A stretch of DNA of 64,000 bases from Achatina immaculata (GCA_009760885.1 CM019693.1:2794300-2858299), one strand, 5' to 3'. Shown: positions 42,418-52,329, numbered from the stretch's first letter. Notes: generated by a model not told the origin, from the letters alone. Program-made: numbers and translations.

Positions 42418-43637
42418 CTTAAAAACCATGAAAGATGTTTAATAAGATCCTAAAGGTGCCTCGCTATAGACGGAGTACACCACCTGTCACCTCGGACACT
42501 TAAGAAAATCCAGAAGGCCCTCTTTGTTTTCGGAAATGCTTTTTTTTTTTTTCGATTATGATGACGCTGATGAAAATAGTAGACTTTTCCCCCACATGAA
42601 ATCACGGATATACAGAAGGCACATGAATTCCCTATACACCAGGACTGGAGACAACAAAGGACATCTTACTTTCCTGAGAACTAGAAACACAGTGAAAGAC
42701 TAAACTAATGACCAACAGTTTTCTTTCTTCCTGACACCATTAACAGTTTGTTGTAGTATTTAACTTTCTGTAACAAAAAAAAAAATGTATATATAACTTG
42801 TAAACTTCCTCGATGTGATCACCGTTTGTTTCCAATCAAAATCTGCTTCTATCCATATGGAGTTTTCAGTAATCTTCAAGAGTTTGACAACCTGTTAACA
42901 ATCTGTTTTCAGATCTGTCTCAGTCTACTTCTGATCATTCGACATGAATATACATATGATATGCAACTGACTGTACCTTTCTAACTATAGAAAAAGCCAG
43001 TAGATGATTGTGATGGAGCAGCCACAACAATATACAAGCAATATCTCAAGCCTGTTGTTAGTTTCAGTGATTACTTTTGTTAACACTTTTGGTAAAAGCG
43101 AGAACAACCTGCATTCCTAAATCACACTTTTCGTTTGAATTTACTTCGTAACACAATCACACAATCCCTTGCGCTTGCGCGAATTTTATCAACTATCGCG
43201 CTAAAGCCTCTGCTTTTTCACTCAACATCTAATGCAGATGTCAAATAAGTGCAACATGCAAGCGACGCTGGAGATACCCTGGAATAATACGCGACAGGCA
43301 GGACCGATGGTCTGTGATGGAAGCCACACTGCTGGAGACGGAACAGAGATAAGTATGTCACCGGTCGTGTGCCAGTAGACACATTGGCCATACGCGAGTG
43401 TCAGGGGCTTTCTCGTCTGGGCAGTCCTGCGGGTATGAGAGGATAATTGGCTGACGTTTCCTTCTCGTCTGTTGTCACTGAAAGTTACAGGTCCCCAATC
43501 TACCCGGAAGTCTTAGTCCTGCCTCCAACCTCGTGTGTTCCATTCACAGGAGAAGTCGCATTCACATTCGGGGTGTGGTCAAATCGTCACTGCTCGAAAT
43601 CTACCGGCGAATCACAGCGAAGAGAAGGCGGACTCAC

Positions 43638-43756
43638 CTTGTGACATGAAATCGATAACAGGATGTTGACATCTGCTGGTCTGATAGGGCGTCAGTTCTT
43701 GCTCTATCTACTGTAGCAGGAAGTCTTTCTTCTTGTTCAGCCATTCGCTCTGTCAT
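43638..43756 (-). CDS. T-box transcription factor, exon 1 with start codon
   Basis: The coding part of exon 1 is 119 bp, from ATG at 43756-43754 to a consensus donor CACAAG|GTGAGT (GT at 43637-43636). This ATG is the first after an in-frame TGA (43774-43772). A second in-frame ATG lies at 43744-43742 and has G at +4. The product begins MTERMAEQEERLPATVDRAR then TDALSDQQMSTSCYRFHVT, ending in a split codon AG. No signal peptide or membrane segment is present, as expected for a nuclear factor. The case for this exon is indirect: the open frame, strong donor and phase-2 end fit exon 2 exactly. Together the four exons give 174 codons plus a split Arg codon, i.e. the N-terminus and T-box start only. 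Confidence 0.65.
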
Positions 43757-43891
43757 TAGATAATCTACTCGTCATTTGGTTCACGCAGAAAAGTTAAATT
43801 TATGAAACAGCCACAAAATATCTTCGTGTATTACGCATCTGCCGAATACTCAGAATGTAGAAGGAGTTCGATCTTTATTTCTGAACAAAGT
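43757..43891 (-). promoter_or_regulatory. Presumed 5' UTR/promoter-proximal region of the T-box gene
   Basis: About 135 bp separate the start codon from a LINE-A insertion at 43892. No TATA box at a usual distance can be tied to a start site, so the transcription start is unknown. Confidence 0.3.
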
Positions 43892-44207
43892 CAGTCATTT
43901 GCATGTCCCTTGCGGAACTTTGCTTCCCTAAAAGCTCTTCTGTAAGCCTCTCTGTTGTAAGCAAGATGCTCTGCTGCTGATGCATCCATTTGCAGATTAT
44001 CAACGATGTTTTGCAGCCATATTCACCTTGGTCTTCCTCTCTTTCTTTTTCCCATTATGTGCCAAGGTTGTCTTCTCTAAATTATCATGACGTTATGTTC
44101 AAAATATTTAAGTTTTCTGCTTAATCTTCCTTACTAGCCAACCTTCTTCAATATTAAGTTTTGTAATATGGGTATATTTGTTCTTTTTTGTCTCCACTGA
44201 ACAAAGT
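43881..44207 (-). mobile_element. LINE-A insertion just upstream of the T-box start, with TSD
   Basis: CTGAACAAAGT (11 bp) occurs at 43881-43891 and 44197-44207 and brackets a 5'-truncated LINE-A of about 305 bp. On the minus strand the copy runs from AAAAAAGAACAAATATACCC to AAGGGACATGCAAATGACTG. It lies in the same orientation as the T-box gene. Frames are broken. Confidence 0.85.
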
Positions 44208-44234
44208 AATGTTATTAATTATATAATAATAGTA

Positions 44235-44715
44235 GTTACTATAGAAATTGAAACATTCAATTCAAATGTAATATAAACCCTCATTTATGCATGCGAAAGC
44301 TTGAAAACAACTAAAGAAATAGACAAGAAATTAGACTCTTTTAAAAACAAATGCTTAAGGAAAATACTCGGCATCAAGTGGAACGAATTCAAGAACAACG
44401 CAGAAATAAGACAGATGACTGAACAACAACCTGTCTCATGGGTGATCAGGAAATCGAGACGGAAATATGTTGGTCACGTGATGAGAAAAAACGATAAGTG
44501 AATCCCAAAACAAGCTATCAAGTGGAACACAACAGGCCGAAGAAAAAGAGGCAGACCGCGTGAAACTCTGAAGAGGACATTGTCAGGAGAGGCCAAATTA
44601 ACAGGCATAAAATCCCTTGATGAGGTTGAAAGACTCGCCGAAGACAGGAAAAATTGGTGAACTACTTTGCAACGTCTAACGGCACGGGAAGGATATAAGA
44701 AGAAGTTACACAATC
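44235..44715 (+). mobile_element. LINE-C 3' part
   Basis: TTCAAATGTAATATAAACCC TCATTTATGCATGCGAAAGC, then frame TKEIDKKLDSFKNKCLRKIL GIKWNEFKNN and RQMTEQQPVSWVIRKSRRKY VGHVMRKNDK, then DNA for a GRPRETLKRTL-like basic stretch and the ERLAEDRKNW end. One TGA in frame near 44500. It matches 36480-36960 and 45605-46150. Confidence 0.75.
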
Positions 44716-45095
44716 TTATTCTATGAAGCTTTAGCTTATATTTTAGCTTTATATCATCTTTCACCATCTTCCTTGGGAGCAGTAATAACTTCGGATGGAA
44801 AATGCTAGAACAGAAATTAGGAACAGGAAAAGGCCAAGCAAAGAATGCATTTCAGAGTATGAGGACACAGTGTGCAACACATCCTTATCACTGAATGTTG
44901 GAAAACGAGTCCTAAAATGCTACACTGAGTCTTATCTTAATATATGGAGGGAATCGTGGAGAATAGGCAGGCAGGACAAAAATCATTGGAAACAGTAGTA
45001 TTATGGTTTATCAGAAGCATGTTGTGAATTTTGTACAATAGAGATCAATTATTAATGAAGAATGTATAAGAAGAGCGGGAGAGACCATATATATA
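44716..45095. other. Spacer with possible LINE-D scraps
   Basis: TTCGGATGGAAAATGCTAGA ACAGAAATTAGGAACAGG and GGCCAAGCAAAGAATGCATT TCAGAGTATG resemble the TADGKC-NEIKSR-AQAKSA-Q block of LINE-D at 59065-59140. Strongly decayed. Confidence 0.4.
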
Positions 45096-45340
45096 TATAT
45101 ATAGTGGCGAAATGGTTAGTGCACTGGTCTCTCACGGCGAAGGTCGGGGGTTCGAATCCGGACTGAGGTACCCCAGTCACCCAGCTGTAGAAATGGGTAC
45201 CCGACTTCTGATCGGAAAAGAAAGGCAGCCAGGCGTGATACTGACCATATCACGCTCTAGTGTGCTGACAGGTCAAGGAAAATATGAGCACTAACACCAT
45301 ATCCCTATGTGCCTCTAAGGCATGACAGGGTTACCTTATG

Positions 45341-45342
<2 letters not shown>
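45096..45342 (+). mobile_element. SINE S1, best copy
   Basis: Box A TAGTGGCGAAATGGTTAGTG, box B GGGGGTTCGAATCCGG, then CCCAGTCACCCAGCTGTAGA AATGGGTACCCGACTTCTG, GGCAGCCAGGCGTGATACTG, CAGGTCAAGGAAAATATGAG and GTGCCTCTAAGGCATGACAG. (TA)n tracts lie on both sides (45091-45103 and 45343-45412). Confidence 0.8.

Positions 45343-45420
<78 letters not shown>
45343..45420. repeat. (TA)n microsatellite
   Basis: About 35 TA units followed by (CA)4, at the 3' end of SINE S1. Confidence 0.95.
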
Positions 45421-45604
45421 TTTTGTCGGTCCTTCGCCATCTCTTCTTGACCGTCTCCCACGTCAGTCCTTTGTTTACCAGCATTTTCTCTGCTGTACAT
45501 CTCTATGTCTCTTTGAGTCGTCACTTGCCACCCCCCCTCTTATTTTTTTTTAAAAAACTCCGTGGAGTCCGTGCCACAGCTGTTCGTGGTAAGAATTCGT
45601 TCTC

Positions 45605-46670
45605 CACGTGAAGGTCATGTCTAATAATTTATCTTCTGTCCCTCCCGTGCCGTTAAACGTCATATAGAGCTCGCAAGGTAGTTCGCCAATTTTTCCTGTT
45701 TTCGGCGAGCTTTTCAACCTCATCAAGGGATTTTATGCCTATTGATTTGGCCTCTCGTAACAGTGTCTTCTTTAGAGTTTCACATGGTCTGCCTCTTTTT
45801 CTTTGCCTGTTGTGTTCCACTTGATAGCTTGTTACTGGGATTCACTTATCGTTTCTTCTCATCACGTGACCAACATACGTCCATCTCGATTTCCTGGTCA
45901 CCCATGAGACAGGTTGTTGTTTGCTCATCTGTCTTATCTCTGCGTTGTTCTTGAATTCGTTCCACTTGATGCCGAGTATTTTCCTTATGCATTTGTTTTC
46001 AAAAGAGTCTAATTTCTTGTCTATTTCTTTACTTGTTTTCCAGTTTTCACATACATAAATGACGGCGGATATTACATTTGAATTGAATAGTCTTAACTTG
46101 GTTTTTGTGCTTATAACTTTTGAATTCCATATGTTCTCAAGATCCTTGAAGATCGACGATGCTTTTGCAATTATAATTCCAACTTCCTTTCTGGTGTCAC
46201 CATCCTAGTCTATGTAGCTGCCAAGGTATGCAAGTTGATTGACTTCTTCAACATTTGTCCCTTCTACGTGTATTTTTCCATTTTGATTAATGAGAAGTTT
46301 CATTATTTTTGTTTTGTTCTTGTTAATTTCAAGTCCTATTTTGCTAGCCAGTGAAGACATCTGTTTTTTCTTGCATGAAATTCACATTGTTACGGATAAG
46401 AGTTATGTCATCTGCAAAATTAAGATCTTCTGGTTGGGTCCCTTGTACTCAATCAGTACCTGTTACCTGTGCAGCATTTTTTCATTACGAAATCTATTGC
46501 AGTTCCAAAAAGCAAAAGAGACAGTATACATCCTTGTTTAACGCCTGTTTCATTCTGGAACCATTCGCTCATCCCTTCTTCTGTCTTGACTGCACATGTC
46601 TGATATGCTGACAGGTAAAGACATCCACTCGTCAGTTTCTCTTTCTTTTCCCCCAGAGATCTTCATTAAC
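45605..46670 (-). mobile_element. LINE-C, copy spanning RT motifs B and C
   Basis: On the minus strand, through several frameshifts: EWFQNETGVKQGCILSLLLF (RT motif B, here followed by -GTAIDFVMK), FADD in a LNFADDITLI-like frame (motif C), ASKIGLEINKNKTKIMKLLI NQNG, LAYLGSYID then a stop, DKKLDSFENKCIRKILGIKW NEFKNN, QPVSWVTRKSRWTYVGHVMR RND and the LAENRKNWRTTL end. It is the only LINE-C copy here that keeps motif B. Inactive. Confidence 0.75.
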
Positions 46671-46829
46671 CTGGAAGGAAACAGGAAAATGCTGCAGCCA
46701 CAGCTAAAAACGAAGATGATCATGTTGGAGACAACGACGCACTTGTCAGGGCCAGAGAATTCAGAGGGTGGCCCTCCAGCCTATACTCATATCTCCTCTC
46801 GCAGGTGTTCTTGAAGGAGACTGATGATT
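46671..46829 (+). other. Unassigned stretch with an acceptor-like tract
   Basis: A pyrimidine tract ending TCTCTTTCTTTTCCCCCAG (about 46648-46666) precedes an open frame (EIFINLEGNRKMLQPQLKTK and onward, ending at a TGA near 46812). It resembles a 3' splice site and exon, but no donor, homology or partner exon was found. Confidence 0.2.
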
Positions 46830-47106
46830 TACATTCTCGGGACTCTGTGGGATAACATTCTCGGGACTCTCTGGCATAACTTTCTCTAGACTCTATGGGA
46901 TAATTTTCTCTAGACTCTGTGGGATAACTTTCTCTAGACTCTGTGGGATAACTATCTCGGTACTCTGGGGGATAACTTTCTCTAGACTCTGTGGGATAAC
47001 TTTCTCTAGACTCTGTGGGATAACTTTCTCTAGACTCTGTGGGATAACTATCTCGGGACCATGTGGGATGTACTCTTTTTGCTGATGACGACTGAGCAGA
47101 ACCCAT
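46720..47106 (-). repeat. 24-bp minisatellite that is an open 8-codon repeat on the minus strand
   Basis: About ten units of GGGATAACTTTCTCTAGACT CTGT (46830-47062). On the minus strand the array sits inside a 128-codon frame whose middle is (SYPTESRE)n, with variants SYPPEYRD and NYPIESRE. Frame edges: MGSAQSSSAKRVHPTWSRD at the start and SFKNTCERRYEYRLEG toward the end. Because 24 is divisible by 3 the frame is not lost by unit gain or loss. There is no evidence of expression, and a 28-bp non-coding minisatellite abuts it, so I call it a repeat first and a possible gene second. Confidence 0.7.
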
Positions 47107-47495
47107 ATGTTATCAGGAGAATAAAGAATGATATATGTTATCAGGAGAATAAATAATGATATATGTTATCAAGAAAATAAAGAATGATATATGTTATCAG
47201 GAGAATAAAGAATGATACATGTTATCATGAGAATAAAGAACGATATGTGTTATCAAGAGAGTAAAGAATGATATATGTTATCAGGAGGATAAAGAACGAT
47301 ATATGTTATCAGGAGGATAAAGAATGACATATGTTATTAGGAGAATGAAAAATGATATATGTTATTAAGAGAGTAAAGAATGATATGTGTTATCATGAGA
47401 ATAAAGAACGATATATGTTATCAGGAGAATAGAGAACAATATATGTTATCAGGAAAATAAAGAATGATAAGTTATCAAGAGAATAAAAGAAACAT
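47107..47495. repeat. 28-bp minisatellite, about 14 copies
   Basis: The unit is ATATGTTATCAGGAGAATAA AGAATGAT, with AAGAGAGTAA and GAACG variants. It begins exactly where the 24-bp array region ends. Confidence 0.95.
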
Positions 47496-47785
47496 GTAAC
47501 ACATGTTACATGGAGAAAAAAAGAGAGTGAAATAAAACAGAGAGAGAGAGAGAGCGAGTAAGGGATTTAGACGTGACAGACGTGTTGAATAATTGCTGCG
47601 TCAATTTTATATCATTATCCAGGGAATCCCGATTTACGAACGTCCGACTTACATACAAACTGCAGTTATGAACGACCCCTCTCCCCCCCACCCCCATAAA
47701 CATCACACATATCAGTTATAGATCCAAAGGATCTAGCGCATAGATGGGACCTCTATAAGTTAGAGTTATATAAAGTAACGGAACA
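47496..47785. other. Spacer, (GA)n patch
   Basis: A GA tract lies at 47538-47556 and a C-rich patch at about 47678-47696; nothing else recognised. Confidence 0.4.
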
Positions 47786-47900
47786 CAGTACGCTGCTCTC
47801 TCGTGGCTAGGCGGCTGCTCGTCCTACCGGAGTCCGTGGTTCGAATCCCAGGTAATTCTCTTGTGATTTTTCTTTCTCTCACGTCTAAAAGAGATTTGTC
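47786..47900 (+). mobile_element. tRNA-like SINE head
   Basis: CTCTCGTGGCTAGGCGGCTG CTCGTCC resembles box A and GTGGTTCGAATCCCAGGT contains a perfect box B. No conserved S1-S3 body follows and the cloverleaf does not fold as a proper tRNA by eye, so it is a SINE or tRNA relic. Confidence 0.45.
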
Positions 47901-48240
47901 TACGATTTTTTTCCGAGGTCTAATCCTACAGAACTGTGTTCTGTTACTTTACTGCACGAAAGACTCGTCGTTGTTTCCCATTTATAAAAAAGATTCGACT
48001 CACACAGAGTGGTTGTTGTCAATAAAGAGACTCTACCTTGTGGCACGTTAAAACTTTGCGGGACAGCACCGGTTCATCGGCTTCATTAATGTTTTTTTTG
48101 TATGCATAGAAAGATATACTATATACTGTTATATACGCATATAAATGACGATAGACACGTAACTTTTTCGACTTACACATTCGACTTACTAGAAAACTTA
48201 GGAAAGGAACCCATTCGTAACCAATGTTCCGTGAAATTTT
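47901..48240. other. Spacer, nothing recognised
   Basis: No recognised feature. Confidence 0.4.
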
Positions 48241-48532
48241 TTAAAGAAGAAGGAGGAGGAGGAGGAGGAGGATGAAGAAGAGGAGGAGGAGAAGAAGAAG
48301 AGAAGAAGAAGGAGGAGGAAGAGGAGGAGGATAGAAGAAGAAGGAGGAGGAAGAGGAGGAGGAGGAGGAGAGAAGAAGAAGAAGAAGAAGAGAAGAAGGA
48401 GGAGGAGGAAGAGGAGAAGAAGAAGAAGAAAAGAAGGAGGAGGAAGAGGAGGAGGAGGATGATAGAAGAAGAAGGAGGAGGAGGAAGAGGGGGAGGAGGA
48501 GGAAGAAGAAGAAGAAGAAAGAAGAAGAAAGA
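48241..48532. repeat. Homopurine (GAA)/(GGA) tract, about 290 bp
   Basis: Nearly pure purine on the plus strand, with only four to five T interruptions. AGAAGAAGGAGGAGGAAGAG GAGGA blocks recur, so it grew by block duplication. Apparent open frames are poly-Ser/Pro/Leu artefacts. Confidence 0.95.
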
Positions 48533-49333
48533 CATGAAGACATAGACTGGACGACATGGTTGTGTTAAACGTTTAAGGAGTAAGCTCTATAAAAGTCAAG
48601 TAGTTTAGCAATTACGGCGCACGGCCCGGGTATGGCCCAAGGGAATCGATCGCTTCAGCGGTTGCTTGATGTGTAAAGTACTACATCCATGTCAGTTTTT
48701 TCATGAAAACGTCGACGAGCGCTCTTCCCAACAGAATATCATGGCAATAACGGAGTTTTCGTGGCAAAACCTCACCAAGTTATTCAAAACCTGCTAGCGG
48801 TGGTTGAGATAACCACTTAATTTTAGCAAATTAGCTTTAATTTTGGCCAGAAAGGACGTTCATTTTGAATTCTTCTCTCCAGTTTTCCCCCAAGGGCCTT
48901 ACCTCGGCTGACAGTTACCACATTCTTTTGAATCGGCTATCTTCCTTCTGGGGGACGAAATAATGGCAATGCTACCAGAAGGAGAATCTTGGTTGAGGAC
49001 CTTTGAAAAGGAGGCGCCACTTTGAGAAAACACAGACAACAGGATTAGAGATCATTCCTTAGTTGGTGGCTCAACTTTGAAAGTGACATTTCGGGGATAC
49101 GGTTAGGATATTTATGCTTTCCGGCGCCAGTTTGACCAAGTAAGGATTGTATCCCGAAGGCATTAGGTATAGATTCTCGGAATACAGAAAAAGATGCATT
49201 TTGTTTAAATTACGGACTCCTAACTGTTAGTCGTATAGGCATATCCACAGAGTTAGTGGCTGGCTGTTAGCTTACATTGTGCTCGAAGCAGCCGATTTCT
49301 TGCTGTGGTAGCCCCTACTTACGTCGATACTCT
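48533..49333. other. Low-repeat stretch, nothing recognised
   Basis: About 800 bp of unique-looking DNA between the purine tract and the RPS17 pseudogene. Confidence 0.4.
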
Positions 49334-49856
49334 TTGGGAACTTCCTTTTCCGTTGTGATTAAAATGGATCGTGTACGAACCAATACCGTTAAAAATGCGT
49401 CCTGTGTAATTATTGAAAAAGATTACACACGACGTATCAGTGACTTCCACATAATAAGCGTGTTTGTGAAGAGATAGCCATCATTCCCCAGTAAGAAACT
49501 GAGAAACAAAATTGCTGGGTTTGTTATTTATTTGATAAAGAGGATTCAGAAAGGTCCAGAGAGAAACATTTCCATCAAACTTCAGGAAGAGGAGAGGGAG
49601 AGGAGAGACAAGTATGTTCCTGACGTCTCAGCTTGACATCATTGAAATTGATCCTGATAAAAAAAAAAGAGATATTGAAGGCTATGGACTTTGACAAGCT
49701 TCCTCATCTTCAAGTCCCCCAGCCAAGCCTCATCTTTTCGGGAAGGGCACCCCCAGCTGGAATGAGAACCTAGATATATGAACCTGTATTTTATTGACTG
49801 TGAATAAAATGTTTCATCCTGCACCCTTAAAAAAAAAAAAAGCGTTGGGAACTTCC
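49334..49856 (+). mobile_element. Retrocopy insertion: target duplications plus poly(A)
   Basis: TTGGGAACTTCC (12 bp) occurs at 49334-49345 and 49845-49856. Between them lies a spliced ribosomal-protein mRNA copy with a short pyrimidine-rich 5' UTR (TTTTCCGTTGTGATTAAA), an AATAAA signal at 49803-49808 and a poly(A) run at 49829-49841. This is the signature of LINE-mediated mRNA retrotransposition. Confidence 0.9.
49364..49773 (+). pseudogene. RPS17: RPS17 (40S ribosomal protein eS17) processed pseudogene
   Basis: The parent protein eS17 is a small-subunit ribosomal protein of about 135 residues. In order along the copy: MDRVRTNTVKNASCVIIEKD YTRR (eS17 begins MGRVRT-TVKK---VIIEK-YTR), then after a 1-base loss [12 protein letters not shown], after a 1-base gain [30 protein letters not shown] and [17 protein letters not shown], a small deletion, DPD, and finally FDKLPHLQVPQPSLIFSGRA PPAGMRT then TAG. 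There are no introns, at least two opposing frameshifts and a premature TAG at 49475-49477. It is full length, so truncation did not occur on insertion. It cannot encode a functional protein. Confidence 0.92.
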
Positions 49857-50284
49857 GCGCTGCAACAGGATTATGGAAGCGAAAGAGCCTTCAATGATTA
49901 ACCGACATCCGGGTACTCTTAAACTTAATAAGGGTCCTTCAGTCAATATCTTGATACGACCTTGATCCCGATCTTGATATACGACCTTGATCGCGGAATA
50001 TTTGTGATCTTTACTATTATTATATGAGTTTGTACAGTATCACACAACCAAACAACCATAACGCCACTGCCAGACATTAACGCTTCACAAACTTATTACT
50101 TATTTCTTTAATCATTTTCGTGTAAACAAAGCTAACTCTGCTTTTGGATGATTTTTTCCCGTCCCTTTAACGCCGGGGCCCATAGATTTCAGCTTGTTCA
50201 GCTGAAGGTAATCTGCAGCTGTCAGTAATAAATGCAATTCAAAGTATTCATCTGTAGTACTAACAAGGGAAATGGGCCCCAACG
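49857..50284. other. Spacer, nothing recognised
   Basis: No recognised feature. Confidence 0.4.
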
Positions 50285-51135
50285 TTTGGGGTGCCAGCTA
50301 ACAGCAACAGTCCCAGCTAACAACAGTTGCAGCTAACAGCAATAGTGCCAGCTAACAACAACAGTCCCAGCTAACAATAGTTGCAGCTAACAGCAACAGT
50401 CCCAGCTAACAACAGTTGCAGCTAACAGCAATAGTGCCAGCTAACAGCAACAGTGCCAGCTAACAACAACAGTCCCAGCTAACAACAGTTGCAGCTAACA
50501 GCAACAGAGCCAACTAACAACAACAGTCCCAGCTAACAATAATTGCAGCTAACAGCAACAGTGCCAACTAACAACAACAGTCCCAGCTAACAATAATTGC
50601 AGCTAGCAGCAACAGTGCCAGCTAACAACAACAGTCCCAGCTAACAATAGTTGCAGCTAACAGCAACAGTCCCAGCTAACAACAGTTGCAGCTAACAGCA
50701 ATAGTGCCAGCTAACAGCAACAGTGCCAGCTAACAACAACAGTCCCAGCTAACAACAGTTGCAGCTAACAGCAACAGAGCCAACTAACAACAACAGTCCC
50801 AGCTAACAATAGTTGCAGCTAACAGCAACAGTGCCAACTAACAACAACAGTCCCAGCTAACAATAATTGCAGCTAGCAGCAACAGTGCCAACTAACAACA
50901 ACAGTCCCAGCTAACAATATTTGCAGATAGCAGCAACAGTGCCAACTAACAACAACAGTCCCAGCTAACAACAGTTGCAGCTAACAACAACAGTGCCAGC
51001 TAACAACAAACAGTCCCAGCTAACAACAGTTGCAGCTAACAGCAACAGTGCCAGCTAACAACAAACAGTCCCAGCTAACAACAGTTGCAGCTAACAGCAA
51101 CAGTCCCAGCTAACAACAAACAGTCCCAGCTACTC
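50285..51135. repeat. Minisatellite with 54-bp higher-order unit
   Basis: Three related sub-units alternate: CCCAGCTAACAACAGTT (17), GCAGCTAACAGCAACAGT (18) and GCCAGCTAACAACAACAGT (19), giving a 54-bp period (for example 50528 and 50582). About 47 sub-units. Longer blocks inside are near-identical, so segmental duplication also occurred. Confidence 0.95.
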
Positions 51136-51734
51136 CGGCCGCGGTCATGTTTTGATCTGAGATCCGGAAAGTTTGTGAAGTTAGATTTAACATCAGAGAA
51201 AATCCTGCTCACGTATCATAGAAACAATTTCTCTACAGTCATTTAGAAGGGAAAACAAAAAAGAAGGAGAGGGGGGTAAACACTTGCAAACATAACGCCC
51301 TCTGGTGACAATGTTTATTAGATTACAAGAGCGGTAACTCACCTTTGTTTAACACCAACGAGTCGAGAAAGACGGCGGCTAATGGCGTGGTAGTAATATT
51401 AGGTTCGCGTTTACCATTATGGTCGACTACTGTTTTTCTGTGTTTGCTTGGTTTTATTTCTCTTGTTATTTAATAAGATACTCACAGGACAATTTTCACG
51501 GCGCTGTGTGGAAGGAAATTAGCCCATAGTCTTACGTTGAGGGAGAATTTATGTTGAGTTTCTAATTCCCTCATCCTATGTCTTCAGCTATTAGGGTTTC
51601 TTGGTTTGTTTACAGAAAGTAGTTTCCCATTGCTTTCCTTCTGGGCAGTGACTGTACTAGTTAGTGTCGTAGCCATTGTCCATACGTTGATATGCAATTA
51701 GTGATATATAAATATATCCATGGTATATAAATAT
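51136..51734. other. Spacer, nothing recognised
   Basis: Unique-looking DNA without a recognised gene. Confidence 0.4.
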
Positions 51735-52010
51735 ATCCATACTGCAAGAATTTAATATTGGAGAAGGTTGGCTAGTAAAGAGGATTAAACAGAGAAAACT
51801 TAAATATTTTGGACACATTAAACGTCATGATACCTTAGAGAAGACGGTCTTGGAAGGATAAGTAATGGGGAAAAGAAAGAGAGGAAGACCAAGGGTGAAG
51901 ATGGCTGCAAGATATCGTTGATAATCCGCAAATGGATGCATCATCAGCAGGGCATCTTGCTTACAACCGAGAGGCCTACAAGAGAGCTGTTAGGGAGGCA
52001 AATGACTGAC
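51735..52010 (+). mobile_element. LINE-A 3' end
   Basis: From ATATCCATACTGCAAGAATT through AAATATTTTGGACACATTAA ACG and GGAAGACCAAGGGTGAAGAT GGCTG to GAGGCAAATGACTGACTAAT. The KFRKGH codons are deleted at the very end. Frames are broken. Confidence 0.8.
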
Positions 52011-52329
52011 TAATATCTTCAGCTGATGTCATAGTAAGACATGAATTGGGCAACTCACCAGCGAGGACAGTGCTCAGTAAAGCAGCAATAAAGTGAATAA
52101 TTGCCGGCAGAGACTTCCAGGGAAGTGAAGAGTCAGGCAGGTAGGCAAAAGAGAGAGGAAGAATACAACAGACTGATAGAAGAAGTTTCACCGTATTAAA
52201 AAAAAAAACAGAAAAGGGACTAAAAACCATGGATAAAAAGCTGCATCCCGAAGTAGAAAAGATGACGAAAACTATAACATTTCAAAAAAAAAAAAAACGA
52301 CTAAGTTATAATCTTCCATCTGAGAAAGG

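Noticed and set aside
46290..46611. Plus-strand frames of 83-86 codons as genes
   Set aside because: They are antisense to the LINE-C reverse-transcriptase region on the minus strand.
48173..48557. Frames of about 100-120 codons encoding Ser/Pro/Leu/Phe runs
   Set aside because: They are antisense readings of a homopurine tract in all three frames.
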